64,000 nt of DNA from CAYJAZ01 sp964368455 (GCA_964368455.1 CAYJAZ010000012.1:1-64000), one strand, 5' to 3'. Shown: positions 17,393-26,823, counted from the stretch's first letter. Made by a program: numbers and translations. Notes: generated by a model not told the origin, from the letters alone.

Positions 17393-18811
17393 CTATATAT
17401 TGTAATTAATTGCTGTATTTATGCGAGTAAGAACTTTTTCTTTGCCAACAATAGAAGCAATAAGAGCAAGTGATGGGCCACTTGTCTGACCTGTTAAAGC
17501 ACAACGCAAAGCAGGGCCGATATTTTTGAATTTAAGATTATTTTCTTCCACAAAGGAATGTATCACTTTGTCTAATTCTTCTGCATCAAAAACAGTGGCC
17601 GCAGAAAACTTCTCTGCAATCTTCGTGAGAAGTGCTTTGCTTTCTTCATTTAAAGATTTTAATGCTTTTTCTTCGTATTGCAAGCTTTCAGTATTGAGAA
17701 CATTTTGAGCAAAATTTTGAATTTGTTCTGAAAGTTGTGCTAAATTTGCAGCTTTTTCTTTGAATAATGGGAGCAATTGAGTAGAATATGGTGAAATTTC
17801 TGTAGAACAAGAATTGTGATAGGCTTGTAAAAATTCTATAAGTTCTGCTTCTGTGCATTGTTTAATATAGTGTGAATTGAGCCATTCAAGTTTTGCTGGA
17901 TCTATTCTTGATGGCGATGCATTTAAGCTTGTCCCATCAAAAATTGAAATTAAATCTTTGAGAGTGAATATTTCATTATCGCCATTAGACCAACCTAAGC
18001 GGACAAGATAATTCACTAAAGCTTGTGGAAGAAGGCCGTCTTGTTGGTATTCAATAACAGCTCTGGCGCCATTTCTTTTAGAAAGTTTTTGGCCATCTGG
18101 GCCTAAAATCATTGGAACATGTCCAAAAATAGGTTCTTCCCAGCCCATAGCTTTATATATTAAAATTTGCTTTGGTGTATTTGAAACGTGATCATCGCCG
18201 CGTAAAGCATGAGAAATTTCCATGTCGTGATCGTCTACTACAACAGCTAAATTGTAAGTTGGCATATTGCCGCTATTTTCAGGACGACGTATAATCATAT
18301 CGTCTAATTCATCGATATTTGTAACAATTTTACCTTTAACCATATCATCAAATACAACAGCACCTTCGCTAGGTAATTTTAAGCGAACAACAGCGTCGGC
18401 AGAATGAGCGAGATTTAGATTTCTGCATTTTCCATTGTAGCGTGGTTTTTCGCCTTTTGCTTTTGCTTCTTCACGCATTTGATCTACTTCTTCGCTTGTA
18501 CAAGTGCAATAGTAGGCAGAGCCATTTTTTAATAAGGCTTCAACGACTTCATTGTATCTTTCTTGTCTTTTGCTTTGGTAGACAAGTTCTCGATCCCAAT
18601 CAAGGCCAAGCCATTTCATTGAAGCAAGAATTGAATCTGTGTATTCTTGTTTTGATCTTTCTGTGTCTGTGTCTTCAATGCGTAAGACAAATTCACCCTT
18701 TAAATGCCTTGCTAAAAGCCAGGAAAAAATAGCTGTTCTTGCACCGCCTATATGGAGATGTCCTGTTGGGCTTGGGGCAAATCTTGTGACTACTTTTTTA
18801 CTTGATGACAT
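17393..18811 (-). CDS. gltX: Glutamyl-tRNA synthetase
   Basis: 472 residues. It charges tRNA-Glu and so also feeds tetrapyrrole synthesis in organisms using glutamyl-tRNA. Class I signatures: RFAPSPTGHLHIGGART at the N-terminus and KLSKRNGA as the KMSKS loop; a zinc-site segment (YCTCTSEE to YNGKC) lies between. AGGA upstream supports the ATG. It sits nine bases after the DUF2156 gene and just before cysS; pairing of gltX and cysS is common in bacteria. No sign of a second GluRS/GlnRS is in the window. Confidence 0.97.
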   Translation of the reverse strand: MSSSKKVVTRFAPSPTGHLHIGGARTAIFSWLLARHLKGEFVLRIEDTDTERSKQEYTDSILASMKWLGLDWDRELVYQSKRQERYNEVVEALLKNGSAYYCTCTSEEVDQMREEAKAKGEKPRYNGKCRNLNLAHSADAVVRLKLPSEGAVVFDDMVKGKIVTNIDELDDMIIRRPENSGNMPTYNLAVVVDDHDMEISHALRGDDHVSNTPKQILIYKAMGWEEPIFGHVPMILGPDGQKLSKRNGARAVIEYQQDGLLPQALVNYLVRLGWSNGDNEIFTLKDLISIFDGTSLNASPSRIDPAKLEWLNSHYIKQCTEAELIEFLQAYHNSCSTEISPYSTQLLPLFKEKAANLAQLSEQIQNFAQNVLNTESLQYEEKALKSLNEESKALLTKIAEKFSAATVFDAEELDKVIHSFVEENNLKFKNIGPALRCALTGQTSGPSLALIASIVGKEKVLTRINTAINYNI

Positions 18812-18819
18812 ATTTAATC

Positions 18820-19704
18820 CTATGAATGTGGTTTTATGCTTACAGTGAATTTTCTAAGAAAATCAACCGGATAATAGCTGTGTTTTGCTTGTCTTAAACC
18901 TTGCAGGCCTAAGTCTTGTTCTCTATTGATTAAAACAAAATCATTCACAGTATTGAGAATGAAATTTTTGTTAATTACTTGATACACGCCAAGATAGTTT
19001 GCATCTGCTTTTTCAAAATGCACTACAAAAGTCTTGTCGTCAAGTTTTTCTCCTAGGGTAAAGGCGATGAGTTTGGAATTATCGAAAAGAGCTCCGCCAC
19101 GAAGAGAAGGGAATTTTTCAATATTTTCAAATAAATACTTAGTTCCTACAAATTCAGCAAAGAGAATTTCTTCGTATTTACAATCGTTTGCTTTACACCA
19201 CTTTTCTTGTAAATCAAGAATTTGAGCTTTCATTTCATCTGAAAGGTTGTGGTCAAATTCTCTATAGTCTAATGTATAGGAATCGAGAAATTTATTTATA
19301 TGATTTCTTTTCTTGCTGTATTTATTGCCTTTTAAATGGGCTAAATCCTCTCTATTGTAGAGATATTCATCATTTGAAGGATCTTCTTCAACTATACAAT
19401 TTTCTTTAAATTGAGAGGATAAAATATCTTTTAATCTTTCTGGAACTCTGTGTAGACTCATGCCTTTTTTAAGGCAGTCAATCTTAGTAAAGTCTATGGA
19501 ATTCCAATCGCCTAATGGAGCATACTGTGTGTTTTCTTTGTTTTTAAGCCAAAGCAAATTATCCTTTTCAAGAAAAGAATAGTTGAAAAGATTATTCCAT
19601 ACAAGAAGATTAATAAAGGTGAAGTCAGCAGTTTTTTGCGGACAAGCATCAATATATTTAGTGAATAGTTCTCTGTCGTTATAAGAAAGTTCTTTATAGT
19701 TCAT
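18820..19704 (-). CDS. DUF2156 (phosphatidylglycerol lysyltransferase C-terminal-like) protein
   Basis: 294 residues, soluble. It matches the DUF2156 fold, a double GNAT-like domain related to the catalytic part of MprF-type aminoacyl-phosphatidylglycerol synthases. Typical features are DFTFINLLVW near the N-terminus, YNREDLAHLKGNKYSKKRNH in the middle, and INREQDLGLQGLRQAKHSY at the end. It lacks the membrane flippase domain of MprF. Free-standing DUF2156 proteins are mostly uncharacterised; a transfer reaction using aminoacyl-tRNA is a family-based guess that fits its place beside two aminoacyl-tRNA synthetases. Confidence 0.85.
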   Translation of the reverse strand: MNYKELSYNDRELFTKYIDACPQKTADFTFINLLVWNNLFNYSFLEKDNLLWLKNKENTQYAPLGDWNSIDFTKIDCLKKGMSLHRVPERLKDILSSQFKENCIVEEDPSNDEYLYNREDLAHLKGNKYSKKRNHINKFLDSYTLDYREFDHNLSDEMKAQILDLQEKWCKANDCKYEEILFAEFVGTKYLFENIEKFPSLRGGALFDNSKLIAFTLGEKLDDKTFVVHFEKADANYLGVYQVINKNFILNTVNDFVLINREQDLGLQGLRQAKHSYYPVDFLRKFTVSIKPHS

Positions 19705-19711
19705 TTTTATC

Positions 19712-21100
19712 TCAAGCAGCGTTTTTACAATCTTTGTTCATAGCATGTTTATACCAAGGACGACGATAAAAGACATAGAGCATAGTAGAGCATTGGTATA
19801 AGGTTGAAATAAGCATAGCGAGATATACGCCTTTAGATCCCATGTCAAAAGAGTGTGCAAGTAAGTAGGCAAGTGGCAAGCGAATAAGCCATACACCGCT
19901 TGTGTTAAATATAAGCGAATAAATGGTAGCGCCTGCACCTGTCATTATACCAGATAATACCATTGTGCCAATTGTAAATGGGGTAGAGAAAATATTAAAG
20001 ATAAGATACCATCTAATGTTATAGATAACTTTTTCATCTTGTGTGAAGAGTTCGGCTAATTCTTGGATAAATGGTAACATGATAAAACCAACACTACTCA
20101 TAAGCGTGACGCCAATAAAGCAAACTGTGATACCAATTTTCTTTGCTTCTTCTACCTTTCCAGCACCAAGTGAATGGCCAACTAAGATAGCGGCAGTTGC
20201 ATTAAAAGCTACGGCAGGCATAAATAGAATAGATTCAATACGCATGCCAGCAGTAAGGCCAGCAAGAACTGCAGTGCTGTCTTGCACAGAAGCGGCAACG
20301 CCAAAAAGCACAAGATAACCTGTTTGCCATAAAGCTTGTGTAGCAAGGGCAGGGAGTGCAACCTTCATCAAATAAGGGCCAGCTTTTCTGATCCACTTAA
20401 AAGAAAGAATGAATAAGGACGTGAGGAGTTTTTCTTTTATCAATATAAGTAGAGATAAAAAAGCACCTGTAAAAACAGAAAAAACCGTCGTCCACGCAAC
20501 TCCAGCAATGCCATAGGATTCAAAGCCAAAATAGCCAAGCCCAAAAGCTAAATCACCAAATAAATTACAAAGACAAACAATAGAGCCAATCAATAATGGC
20601 CTTTTTACAAGTTTTGAAGCTCTAAAAAGCACATTAGAAACAAAATAAATATAATGAAAAGGCAGAGCAAGAAGCAGCAAATCCCAAAAATAAAGGGCTA
20701 TTGGCTGTATGTCTGCGGGAATATTGAGAGTTGATAAAATAAATGAACCAAGCGAAAAACCAAGCAAAGAAAAAAGCAAGGCTAGAAAAAAAGCAATCAA
20801 TAAAACAAGAAGTGTGTATCTTTTTGCTCGCATTGCTCTTTTTGAACCTAATGATTGCGAAATAACAGCCATAGCGCCAGAGCCTAAGCCCATAGCAAGA
20901 ACCATAACAAAGGCTTGAATTTGGCCAATAACACCTATAGACGCTTGTGCTGGTGCAGAGATTTTACCCGCTACCCATGTGTCAGTAAGGCTGACAAAAA
21001 GCGTAGTGAACATGAGCAATACTTGAGGAATGACTAGAGATGAAATTTCTTTCCAGTCTATACTTTGTAAAAATGATTTAGTTTTTTCTCTTTTTGTCAT
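19712..21100 (-). CDS. MATE family efflux transporter
   Basis: 462 residues with 12 predicted membrane helices in two homologous halves, the MATE layout. Typical segments are FVSLTDTWVAGK in helix 1 and, in the second half, FNATAAILVGHSLGAGK. It likely exports cationic drugs or metabolites using a Na+ or H+ gradient in the inner membrane. It heads a four-gene run (MATE, DUF2156, gltX, cysS) with 7-8 base gaps. No strong ribosome site is seen before the ATG. Confidence 0.93.
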   Translation of the reverse strand: MTKREKTKSFLQSIDWKEISSLVIPQVLLMFTTLFVSLTDTWVAGKISAPAQASIGVIGQIQAFVMVLAMGLGSGAMAVISQSLGSKRAMRAKRYTLLVLLIAFFLALLFSLLGFSLGSFILSTLNIPADIQPIALYFWDLLLLALPFHYIYFVSNVLFRASKLVKRPLLIGSIVCLCNLFGDLAFGLGYFGFESYGIAGVAWTTVFSVFTGAFLSLLILIKEKLLTSLFILSFKWIRKAGPYLMKVALPALATQALWQTGYLVLFGVAASVQDSTAVLAGLTAGMRIESILFMPAVAFNATAAILVGHSLGAGKVEEAKKIGITVCFIGVTLMSSVGFIMLPFIQELAELFTQDEKVIYNIRWYLIFNIFSTPFTIGTMVLSGIMTGAGATIYSLIFNTSGVWLIRLPLAYLLAHSFDMGSKGVYLAMLISTLYQCSTMLYVFYRRPWYKHAMNKDCKNAA

Positions 21101-21261
21101 TGTGTATTGTTCTGTTAGGGTGAGCTATTATTAAATATAAAATATGTATCAAGATATAATATACATTTTTCTCCTTGAAATAAAGTATATTTTAAAAATA
21201 AAAAAACATGTAAATACAAGAGATTATGTGATTTTGTAGAGAGGGTTGAAAAAAATAAAAT

Positions 21262-21290
21262 AAAAGCTCTCGTTTTTTGCGAGAGCTTTT
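21262..21290 (-). terminator. Terminator of the SLC13 carrier gene
   Basis: A perfect 11 bp stem (AAAAGCTCTCG / CGAGAGCTTTT) with a seven-base loop. On the minus strand it runs into a long T-rich tract. Confidence 0.85.
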
Positions 21291-21337
21291 GAAGGAAGTT
21301 TTCTTTATATAGACTAGAATGAATTTAGAAAGATAGC

Positions 21338-22732
21338 CTAGATTCCCATTGGTCCCCAATAGAAGAGTGTGTTTAGGTATACTAAAATAGCACCGATAAC
21401 AATACGTGGGATCATCATAATAAGAATGTGTTTCAATTTGAGGTAGCCAGTAGCATAGATGAAGATAGCTGGAGCTAATTCATAAGGGAAGAGCCATTGA
21501 TCAAGTCCAAGGAAGAAGGAATAAATCATTGGTTTGATATTAAAGCCCATTTCTATAGCTAGATCAGCCATTGGCAAGGTGAGAGTTGAAGAAGCAGCAA
21601 CTGGTGTGAGAACAAAGTTTGCTAAAACACCTGCAAAATATCCAAAGAGAGAAGCCATTTCAAGTGTCTTGATTTGTTCAAGAATTGGCAACATTTTATC
21701 TGAAAGCCAGCCTGGAATTCCTAGTGAACCAGCAACAATACCAATAGACATACAGCCAGCAATAAAGATTGGAATAGAGAAATTTAATTTTGTGATATCT
21801 TCTTTTTTCAAGAGATTTATTGGTGGGAAGAAAGCAAGAAGAATAACAGCAGAAATACAGAAAAGCCCGTTCAATCCGTGGTATGGTTCTAAAACCAAAG
21901 AAGCAACCGCAGTAATAAATAATGCAACAGCAAGAATTTCTTTACGTGTTACGCCACCCATTTTGACAAGTTCTGTTTTTGCAAGTTTTGATGCTTCTTC
22001 AATTTGTAAAGCAACTTCTTTGCGACCATAAAAATAAGCTATCATAATAGATGCAAAACCAGATACGACAAAGAGACTAAAGTTTTCAATAAAGAATTGA
22101 AGCCATGTCACTGTGAAGCCGTCTTCTTTGAGCATTTGGATACCAATGATACCAAGTCCGTTTGGTAGGAAGTTGTAACCAACACCCATACCAGCAAAAT
22201 AAGAAGTAAGCATGATAGCAGAAGCAGCCTTTGAACCTGGATCAAGCTTTAATGCAGCACAAATACTAAGACCAAGCATAGCAAATACAATAGTTGTGGT
22301 GAAACCATCTGGTACTATTGCGTTGAGGATATAACCTGCAAAAAAGAATGAGAGGAATAAAAGAAATGGAGTTTTTGCAATCTTACTAATGATAATGAGG
22401 GAAATACGTTGTGCAAAGCCCGTTTCGTCAACAATAATGCCAATACAAAGACCAGCAACCATATACCAAGGAACAAAAGTTGTCCAACCAGCAAAAACAA
22501 TGTCTGGCGTTGCTACCTTAAAGATAACAAAACTAAACATAAGCATAATAGCTGTGATTGCATTTGGGATAGGCTCAAAAGCGAAAAAAGAAATAGCTAA
22601 AAAAGTGATAAACCAAAATGTACTGACTTGTACATTTTCTGGATTATACATTAAAAATGCACCTATTGCGGCAATGATAAAACTATATAACATGCCCTTA
22701 AGGTTTTGGTTGGAAGAAAGAACTGCTTTCAT
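21338..22732 (-). CDS. SLC13/DASS family sodium:anion symporter
   Basis: 464 residues, about 11-12 membrane helices. Family marks are the two re-entrant segments, NFLPNGLGIIGIQML in the first half and LTPVAASSTLTLPMADLA in the second. Likely substrates are dicarboxylates, sulfate or related anions, imported with Na+. A sulfonate or C4-dicarboxylate would fit a Desulfovibrionales host but cannot be read from sequence. The ATG has AGGAG upstream. It is a single-gene unit with its own terminator and a candidate 22 bp palindromic operator upstream. Confidence 0.9.
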   Translation of the reverse strand: MKAVLSSNQNLKGMLYSFIIAAIGAFLMYNPENVQVSTFWFITFLAISFFAFEPIPNAITAIMLMFSFVIFKVATPDIVFAGWTTFVPWYMVAGLCIGIIVDETGFAQRISLIIISKIAKTPFLLFLSFFFAGYILNAIVPDGFTTTIVFAMLGLSICAALKLDPGSKAASAIMLTSYFAGMGVGYNFLPNGLGIIGIQMLKEDGFTVTWLQFFIENFSLFVVSGFASIMIAYFYGRKEVALQIEEASKLAKTELVKMGGVTRKEILAVALFITAVASLVLEPYHGLNGLFCISAVILLAFFPPINLLKKEDITKLNFSIPIFIAGCMSIGIVAGSLGIPGWLSDKMLPILEQIKTLEMASLFGYFAGVLANFVLTPVAASSTLTLPMADLAIEMGFNIKPMIYSFFLGLDQWLFPYELAPAIFIYATGYLKLKHILIMMIPRIVIGAILVYLNTLFYWGPMGI

Positions 22733-23393
22733 AACGTTTCTCCTGATGAATTATTACTTTGTACATAATATAACAAGCTCAATTTTATATATGTAGCCAC
22801 CACTACATATTGCGAAGAAATATTAAAAACTTGCAAAAAAGTTCATATCAATTTAGTATATACTTAATAAAAAAAAAGAGAAAAAAATAGAAGAAATAGA
22901 GTAAGTTAAAGAGAAAAATAATGGAAGCACTGGCATGAATGTCTTTAATATAAGAAAAGAGAAAATCTTATGTTTTTGTCGAGGCTTTATCAATTTTATT
23001 GATTGTGTATTTTTTCGCAAGCTTTCTTTTTTGAAGAAGAGATAATGCATAAATAGAGAAGAGTTGCTTCTTGTTTAGCTTGATTTTTTATAATTGTGAG
23101 TTTTATTTTAATAGATTAAATCTTGCTAATATTGTAGCTTCTTTGTTCTTTTCACTATTTTTTAATGATATTATTATAAAAAATAATTAAATTTTTTTAA
23201 AAAATAATTGAAATTTTGATGTATAACTAGTTGAATGTATGTATGAATGTTGTTTTCTTTAAACTTTCTTTTATTTTTCTTTCAAAAAAAATCTTTTAAT
23301 ACTAAGGAAAACTTAAGAAATATTAGCTATAGTACAATTCATAGAGCAAGAAAAAGTATTGCTTTTTCATATTCATAAAAAAGGAGAAATCTT
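22733..23393. other. Long divergent AT-rich intergenic region
   Basis: About 660 bases between the SLC13 gene (minus) and the OB-fold gene (plus). A 65-codon frame on the minus strand is Lys/Phe/Ser-rich low complexity with no ribosome site, so I do not call it. The region carries the two divergent promoters and the palindrome at 22789-22810. Nothing else is recognisable. Confidence 0.5.
22789..22810. promoter_or_regulatory. Candidate 22 bp operator upstream of the SLC13 gene
   Basis: A perfect 8 bp inverted repeat ATATGTAG-N6-CTACATAT, spacer CCACCA. The 8-6-8 architecture is the size of Crp/Fnr-type operators, although it lacks the TGTGA or TTGAT half-sites. It lies about 57 bases before the start codon. 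Confidence 0.45.
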
Positions 23394-23744
23394 ATGAAAT
23401 TATTATCTTTACTCGTGTTAACAACTTTTATTTCCACAACTTCTTATGCAGCTTACACAGGGCCAAATTCAACAAAAAATAGTGTTAAAGGTTCTGCAAA
23501 AGCAGTTTTATCCGCACCAGACGATACAAAGATGCATCTTGAAGGCAAGGTTATCAATAGAATCAAAAAGGATAAATACACCTTCCAAGACAGCACAGGC
23601 ACAATTATTGTTGAAATCGACAATGATAAAATGCGTAATATTACTTTTGATGAAAACACAAATGTTATTCTCTATGGTGAAGTTGACGATAACTTCAATA
23701 AAGACAATGAATTTGAAGTCGATTTTATTGAAATAGTGAAATAG
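23394..23744 (+). CDS. Periplasmic OB-fold (BOF / YgiW-YdeI type) protein
   Basis: 116 residues. Signal peptide of about 20 residues (LLSLLVLTTFISTTSYA), then an OB-fold of the BOF family: HLEGKVINRIKKDKYTFQDS, GTIIVEIDNDKM, NVILYGEVD and DFIEI. BOF proteins (YgiW, YdeI) bind small ligands and are linked to stress tolerance and signalling; the ligand is unknown here. The ATG has AAGGAG upstream and a strong terminator follows. Confidence 0.9.
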   Translation: MKLLSLLVLTTFISTTSYAAYTGPNSTKNSVKGSAKAVLSAPDDTKMHLEGKVINRIKKDKYTFQDSTGTIIVEIDNDKMRNITFDENTNVILYGEVDDNFNKDNEFEVDFIEIVK

Positions 23745-23765
23745 TCTTGCTAAGACATTAACTTG

Positions 23766-23800
23766 AAAGCTCTTTACTTTTTATTGTAAAGAGCTTTTTT
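23766..23800 (+). terminator. Terminator of the OB-fold gene
   Basis: A perfect 12 bp stem (AAAGCTCTTTAC / GTAAAGAGCTTT) followed by TTTTTT on the plus strand. It lies in the convergent gap with upp; the minus side is less T-rich. Confidence 0.85.
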
Positions 23801-23815
23801 TATACATTAATGTTA

Positions 23816-24445
23816 TTATTTTTCTGTTCCAAATAATCTATCGCCAGCATCGCCAAGCCCTGGTAATATATAGCCATTATCATTAAGTTTTTCGTCAATA
23901 GCAGAGGTATAGATTTCAATATCAGGATGTTTTTCTAATACTTTTTCTATACCTATAGGTGCACAAACAAGATGTAGGCTGTATATTTTTAGTGCATTTT
24001 TTTCTTTGAGTATATCTATAGCAGCATTGAGTGAACCGCCTGTTGCAAGCATTGGATCAAGAATGATGGCACTTCTTTGATCAACATCATGAATAATATT
24101 GCTATAGTATTGCACAGCTTGCAAGCTTTCTTCATCTCTATAAAGGCCTACTACACTGATTGGACTATCGTTTATAATATCAAGCACACCCTCAACTAAA
24201 CCTAATCCAGCTCTTAATATAGGTACAAGAGTAGGGCTTTTATTTGCGAGTGTTTCAACTTCGATTTCTCCTGCCCAGCTTTGCGTCTTAGTTTTTTTTA
24301 GCGACAGCTCTTTGCAAAGTTCATACATTAAATAACGCGTAAGCTCTCTAGTATAAGCTCTAAAAAGAGTTTGCTTTGTTTGCGTGTTTCGTAAAAGTCC
24401 TATAGTGTGTCGTACAAGCGGATGATCAACAAGATGTATAGCCAT
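23816..24445 (-). CDS. upp: Uracil phosphoribosyltransferase
   Basis: 209 residues, usual length. It makes UMP from uracil and PRPP in pyrimidine salvage. The PRPP-binding loop is DPMLATGGS; uracil-site residues lie near the C-terminus (DEKLNDNGYILPGLGDAGDR). AAGGA six bases before the ATG. It begins 33 bases after the selenoprotein-like gene, so the two may be co-transcribed. Confidence 0.97.
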   Translation of the reverse strand: MAIHLVDHPLVRHTIGLLRNTQTKQTLFRAYTRELTRYLMYELCKELSLKKTKTQSWAGEIEVETLANKSPTLVPILRAGLGLVEGVLDIINDSPISVVGLYRDEESLQAVQYYSNIIHDVDQRSAIILDPMLATGGSLNAAIDILKEKNALKIYSLHLVCAPIGIEKVLEKHPDIEIYTSAIDEKLNDNGYILPGLGDAGDRLFGTEK

Positions 24446-24478
24446 GTGTCTTCCTTAAAATTTATTATTTTCTGAGCT

Positions 24479-25042
24479 TTATTGAAGCATTGCAATTACT
24501 TCTTTTAATAAATCATTGTGATCAAGCCTTACTTTATAGTCAGGATTTACATAGCTAAAGAAAATTTTCTTATCTTTATCAACAATAAATACTGATGGAA
24601 CTGGTAAATGATGATGTTTTTCTCCTGAATCTCTTTCAATATCTATTTTATATTCATTGAGATATTGACTTACTGTTGCATCATCAAGACGAAAAGCAAC
24701 ACCAAAAGATTCTATCATCTTAGCTTTAGAATCTGAATAAAGAGGGTAAGCCAGCTTCTTGCTTTTAATGCTTTCATTTAAATATACAGGAAGATCGGGC
24801 GAAACTGCCACAATAGCAACATCTAATTCATTGAGCTTGTCTATGATTTTATTAATTCCTACTAACTGTAGAAGGCAAAAAGGTCACCAATTACCGCGAT
24901 AAAAAACAATTACCGCAGCTTTTCCGTCTATTAGTTTAAACAAACTTGTGCTTTCATCATTGCTAGAAATAAGACTAGAATCGGCGATAGTGTCGCCTTT
25001 TAACAAGGGTTTAATCGTTTCTGCTGAATTTGCAATAGTCAT
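24479..25042 (-). CDS. Peroxiredoxin-like selenoprotein (in-frame UGA at residue 53)
   Basis: 187 residues if the TGA at 24884-24886 is read as selenocysteine. The ATG at 25042 has a perfect AAGGAG. The frame is open on both sides of this single TGA and ends with TAA at 24479. The TGA falls exactly where AhpC/TSA-type peroxiredoxin-like proteins have the first Cys of WCPFC: context FYRGNW-U-PFC, so U53 and C56 form a UxxC redox pair. The rest is a thioredoxin fold (AAVIVFYRGN, VAIVAVSPDLP, PSVFIVDKDKKIFFSYVN). A short hairpin follows the UGA at SECIS spacing. Expected role: thiol-dependent peroxide reduction in the cytoplasm. The alternative, a nonsense mutation, is less likely given where it falls. 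Confidence 0.85.
24857..24873 (-). promoter_or_regulatory. Candidate bacterial SECIS hairpin
   Basis: On the minus strand TTCTAC-AGTTA-GTAGGA: a six base-pair stem with one wobble and a five-base loop that has G at position 2. The loop starts 16 bases after the UGA. Bacterial SECIS elements recognised by SelB are in-frame hairpins close after the UGA with a G among the first two loop bases, so this fits, at the short end of the usual spacing. Confidence 0.6.
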
Positions 25043-25315
25043 AAAAATTCTCCTTCATAATAAAGTTTTAATTATTCTTTGAAGCTATGAAATTATCTAG
25101 AATTTTAAAAAAAGACTTATAATGCTATAATCTACAAATACCACACTTTAGAAAAAAATAAAAGACTTTTTGAGTGGCTTGTAGAGCAGGCAATAGAGAT
25201 TAGGCTTTGTAAGTCTAACTAATGAATGAAATAAATGTAACAGTTTGAAGGTTTTTTTGTCTTGTTTATGATTTGACTTTGTGAGTTTTTTAGAGCAAAT
25301 CTTTTTGCAAAATGC

Positions 25316-26494
25316 TTAATTTTTATGAATCACAAAATTGTTCTTGCCATTTCTTTTTGCTAAATAGAGAGCTTTATCTGCGGCTTCAAAGAGTTTTTCA
25401 TAAGTGTTGATTTCATTAGTATAGTTAGCAATACCTAAAGAAATTGATATTATGACTTTCTCTCCATTTTCTGTGATATATGTGTCTTCTAGATTATCTT
25501 TTAAACCTTGAAAAATCTCTGCAATTCTTTTCTCTGAGCATTTATGTCTTAAGAAAATAACAAATTCATCCCCACCAAAACGTCCTAGTACATCTAATGG
25601 TCTCAGTTGCGATTCTAGCAATTCCGCGAATGTATGCAGAATTTCATCGCCTTTTAGATGGCCAAAGTTATCATTAATTGCCTTAAAATTGTCAAGATCT
25701 ATAACAATCATTGCGCCATTTTGATGCGTGTCAAGATGCAGTGAAACTTTCTTTACAAAGCCTGCCTTATTATAGAGGCCAGTTAAGGTGTCGGTGTCAA
25801 CTTTTTTCTCTAGCTCCAGTATAAGGGTTTCGTAAGCTTCGTTGGAAACCAAGAAGAGAAGAAATATCGCTGTGACATAAAAAATTAATAATAAGTACAA
25901 TCCAATTGATACAGCATTAATAATAAAGCTAGTATTATCAATAGGTAAGGATAATATATGTGAATTATAAAGCATGTATATGAGCAATAAAAGCATAAGA
26001 GAATTTAACGATTTAATTAAAAAGCTGTTTTTGACAATTTTCTTTGTTTCGTTCACAGGAAAAAAGAGCATGAATAATACCAAGATCACGAGGTGTACAA
26101 GAAAGGAAAGTTGTGCTTCTATTCTCATTAAAACAGGATTGCTGTAAATTTCATAAAGTGGTGTTCCGAGGTATAAAGAGTATGCTCCAGATGTTGCCGC
26201 ATGTAATACAAAAAAATGTAACATCGCTCCAAGGGTAACTGCAACAATTCCCATGAATCTATCTTTAAAGAGGATTTGTACTTCTAACAAAAAAACAAAA
26301 GCGAATATAATATAAACAAGTATTGAATGAGTATAGAAGTATTGAATACCAAGATTCATCAAAAATACATTGAATATTGGTATGATAAATTTTACGCTTT
26401 GATGGAAGCGTTCTTCTTGTAAATATCTTTTCCCCAACATTAAACATGCAAAAGAATGTATATATGCTAATATAATAAATGAAATTGAATGCAT
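25316..26494 (-). CDS. Membrane-bound diguanylate cyclase (GGDEF)
   Basis: 392 residues. About seven membrane helices (1-215) form the sensor; the C-terminal GGDEF domain (about 225-392) has the intact active site GRFGGDEF near 300 and, five residues before it, the product-inhibition site RPLD (RxxD). It should make cyclic di-GMP from two GTP and be feedback inhibited. The membrane part has no family I recognise. AAGGA lies about 11 bases before the ATG. It may counteract the HD-GYP protein encoded at 8656-10704. Confidence 0.93.
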   Translation of the reverse strand: MHSISFIILAYIHSFACLMLGKRYLQEERFHQSVKFIIPIFNVFLMNLGIQYFYTHSILVYIIFAFVFLLEVQILFKDRFMGIVAVTLGAMLHFFVLHAATSGAYSLYLGTPLYEIYSNPVLMRIEAQLSFLVHLVILVLFMLFFPVNETKKIVKNSFLIKSLNSLMLLLLIYMLYNSHILSLPIDNTSFIINAVSIGLYLLLIFYVTAIFLLFLVSNEAYETLILELEKKVDTDTLTGLYNKAGFVKKVSLHLDTHQNGAMIVIDLDNFKAINDNFGHLKGDEILHTFAELLESQLRPLDVLGRFGGDEFVIFLRHKCSEKRIAEIFQGLKDNLEDTYITENGEKVIISISLGIANYTNEINTYEKLFEAADKALYLAKRNGKNNFVIHKN

Positions 26495-26823
26495 AGAATT
26501 ACATTCCTTTTAAAATTACTAGTTTTGAAGTAATAGCATGAAAAATTGGACAATAAGGCGATATTTTTCTGTTTCGTTTAAGGAGTTTGCACAATATATA
26601 AAACAATACATAAAATAAATACAAAAGTAAAATAACATAAATAGAAAAAAAATGCAAATTGCCTAATTCTATAATTTGATGTTTGTATTATAAGTGTAGT
26701 GCAGAAACTAAGCGATACTATAAGTTTATTACAAATTTTTTGAAAAAAAAATTGTCTAATTAAAAAGAATTCAAATTTAAACAAAAAAAGCTATATTGCT
26801 ATAGCTCTGAAAATTTTTATAAA
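26495..26823. other. AT-rich gap between the GGDEF gene and tRNA-Ser
   Basis: No supported gene. A 68-codon minus-strand frame is Phe-rich low complexity without a ribosome site. It contains the tRNA-Ser terminator and probably the GGDEF promoter. Confidence 0.5.
26782..26806 (-). terminator. Terminator of tRNA-Ser
   Basis: A perfect seven base-pair stem AGCTATA / TATAGCT with a GCAA tetraloop on the minus strand, followed by TTTTTTT. Confidence 0.8.

Noticed and set aside
22853..23050. Minus-strand frame of 65 codons
   Set aside because: Low-complexity Lys/Phe/Ser composition expected from AT-rich DNA; no ribosome site.
24479..24811. Stand-alone 110-residue gene starting with GTG, or a pseudogene broken by a stop codon
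   Set aside because: The frame continues upstream to a strong ribosome site with a single TGA located exactly at the redox Cys; recoding explains it better than decay.
26578..26784. Minus-strand frame of 68 codons
   Set aside because: Phe-rich low complexity that runs into the tRNA-Ser terminator; no ribosome site.
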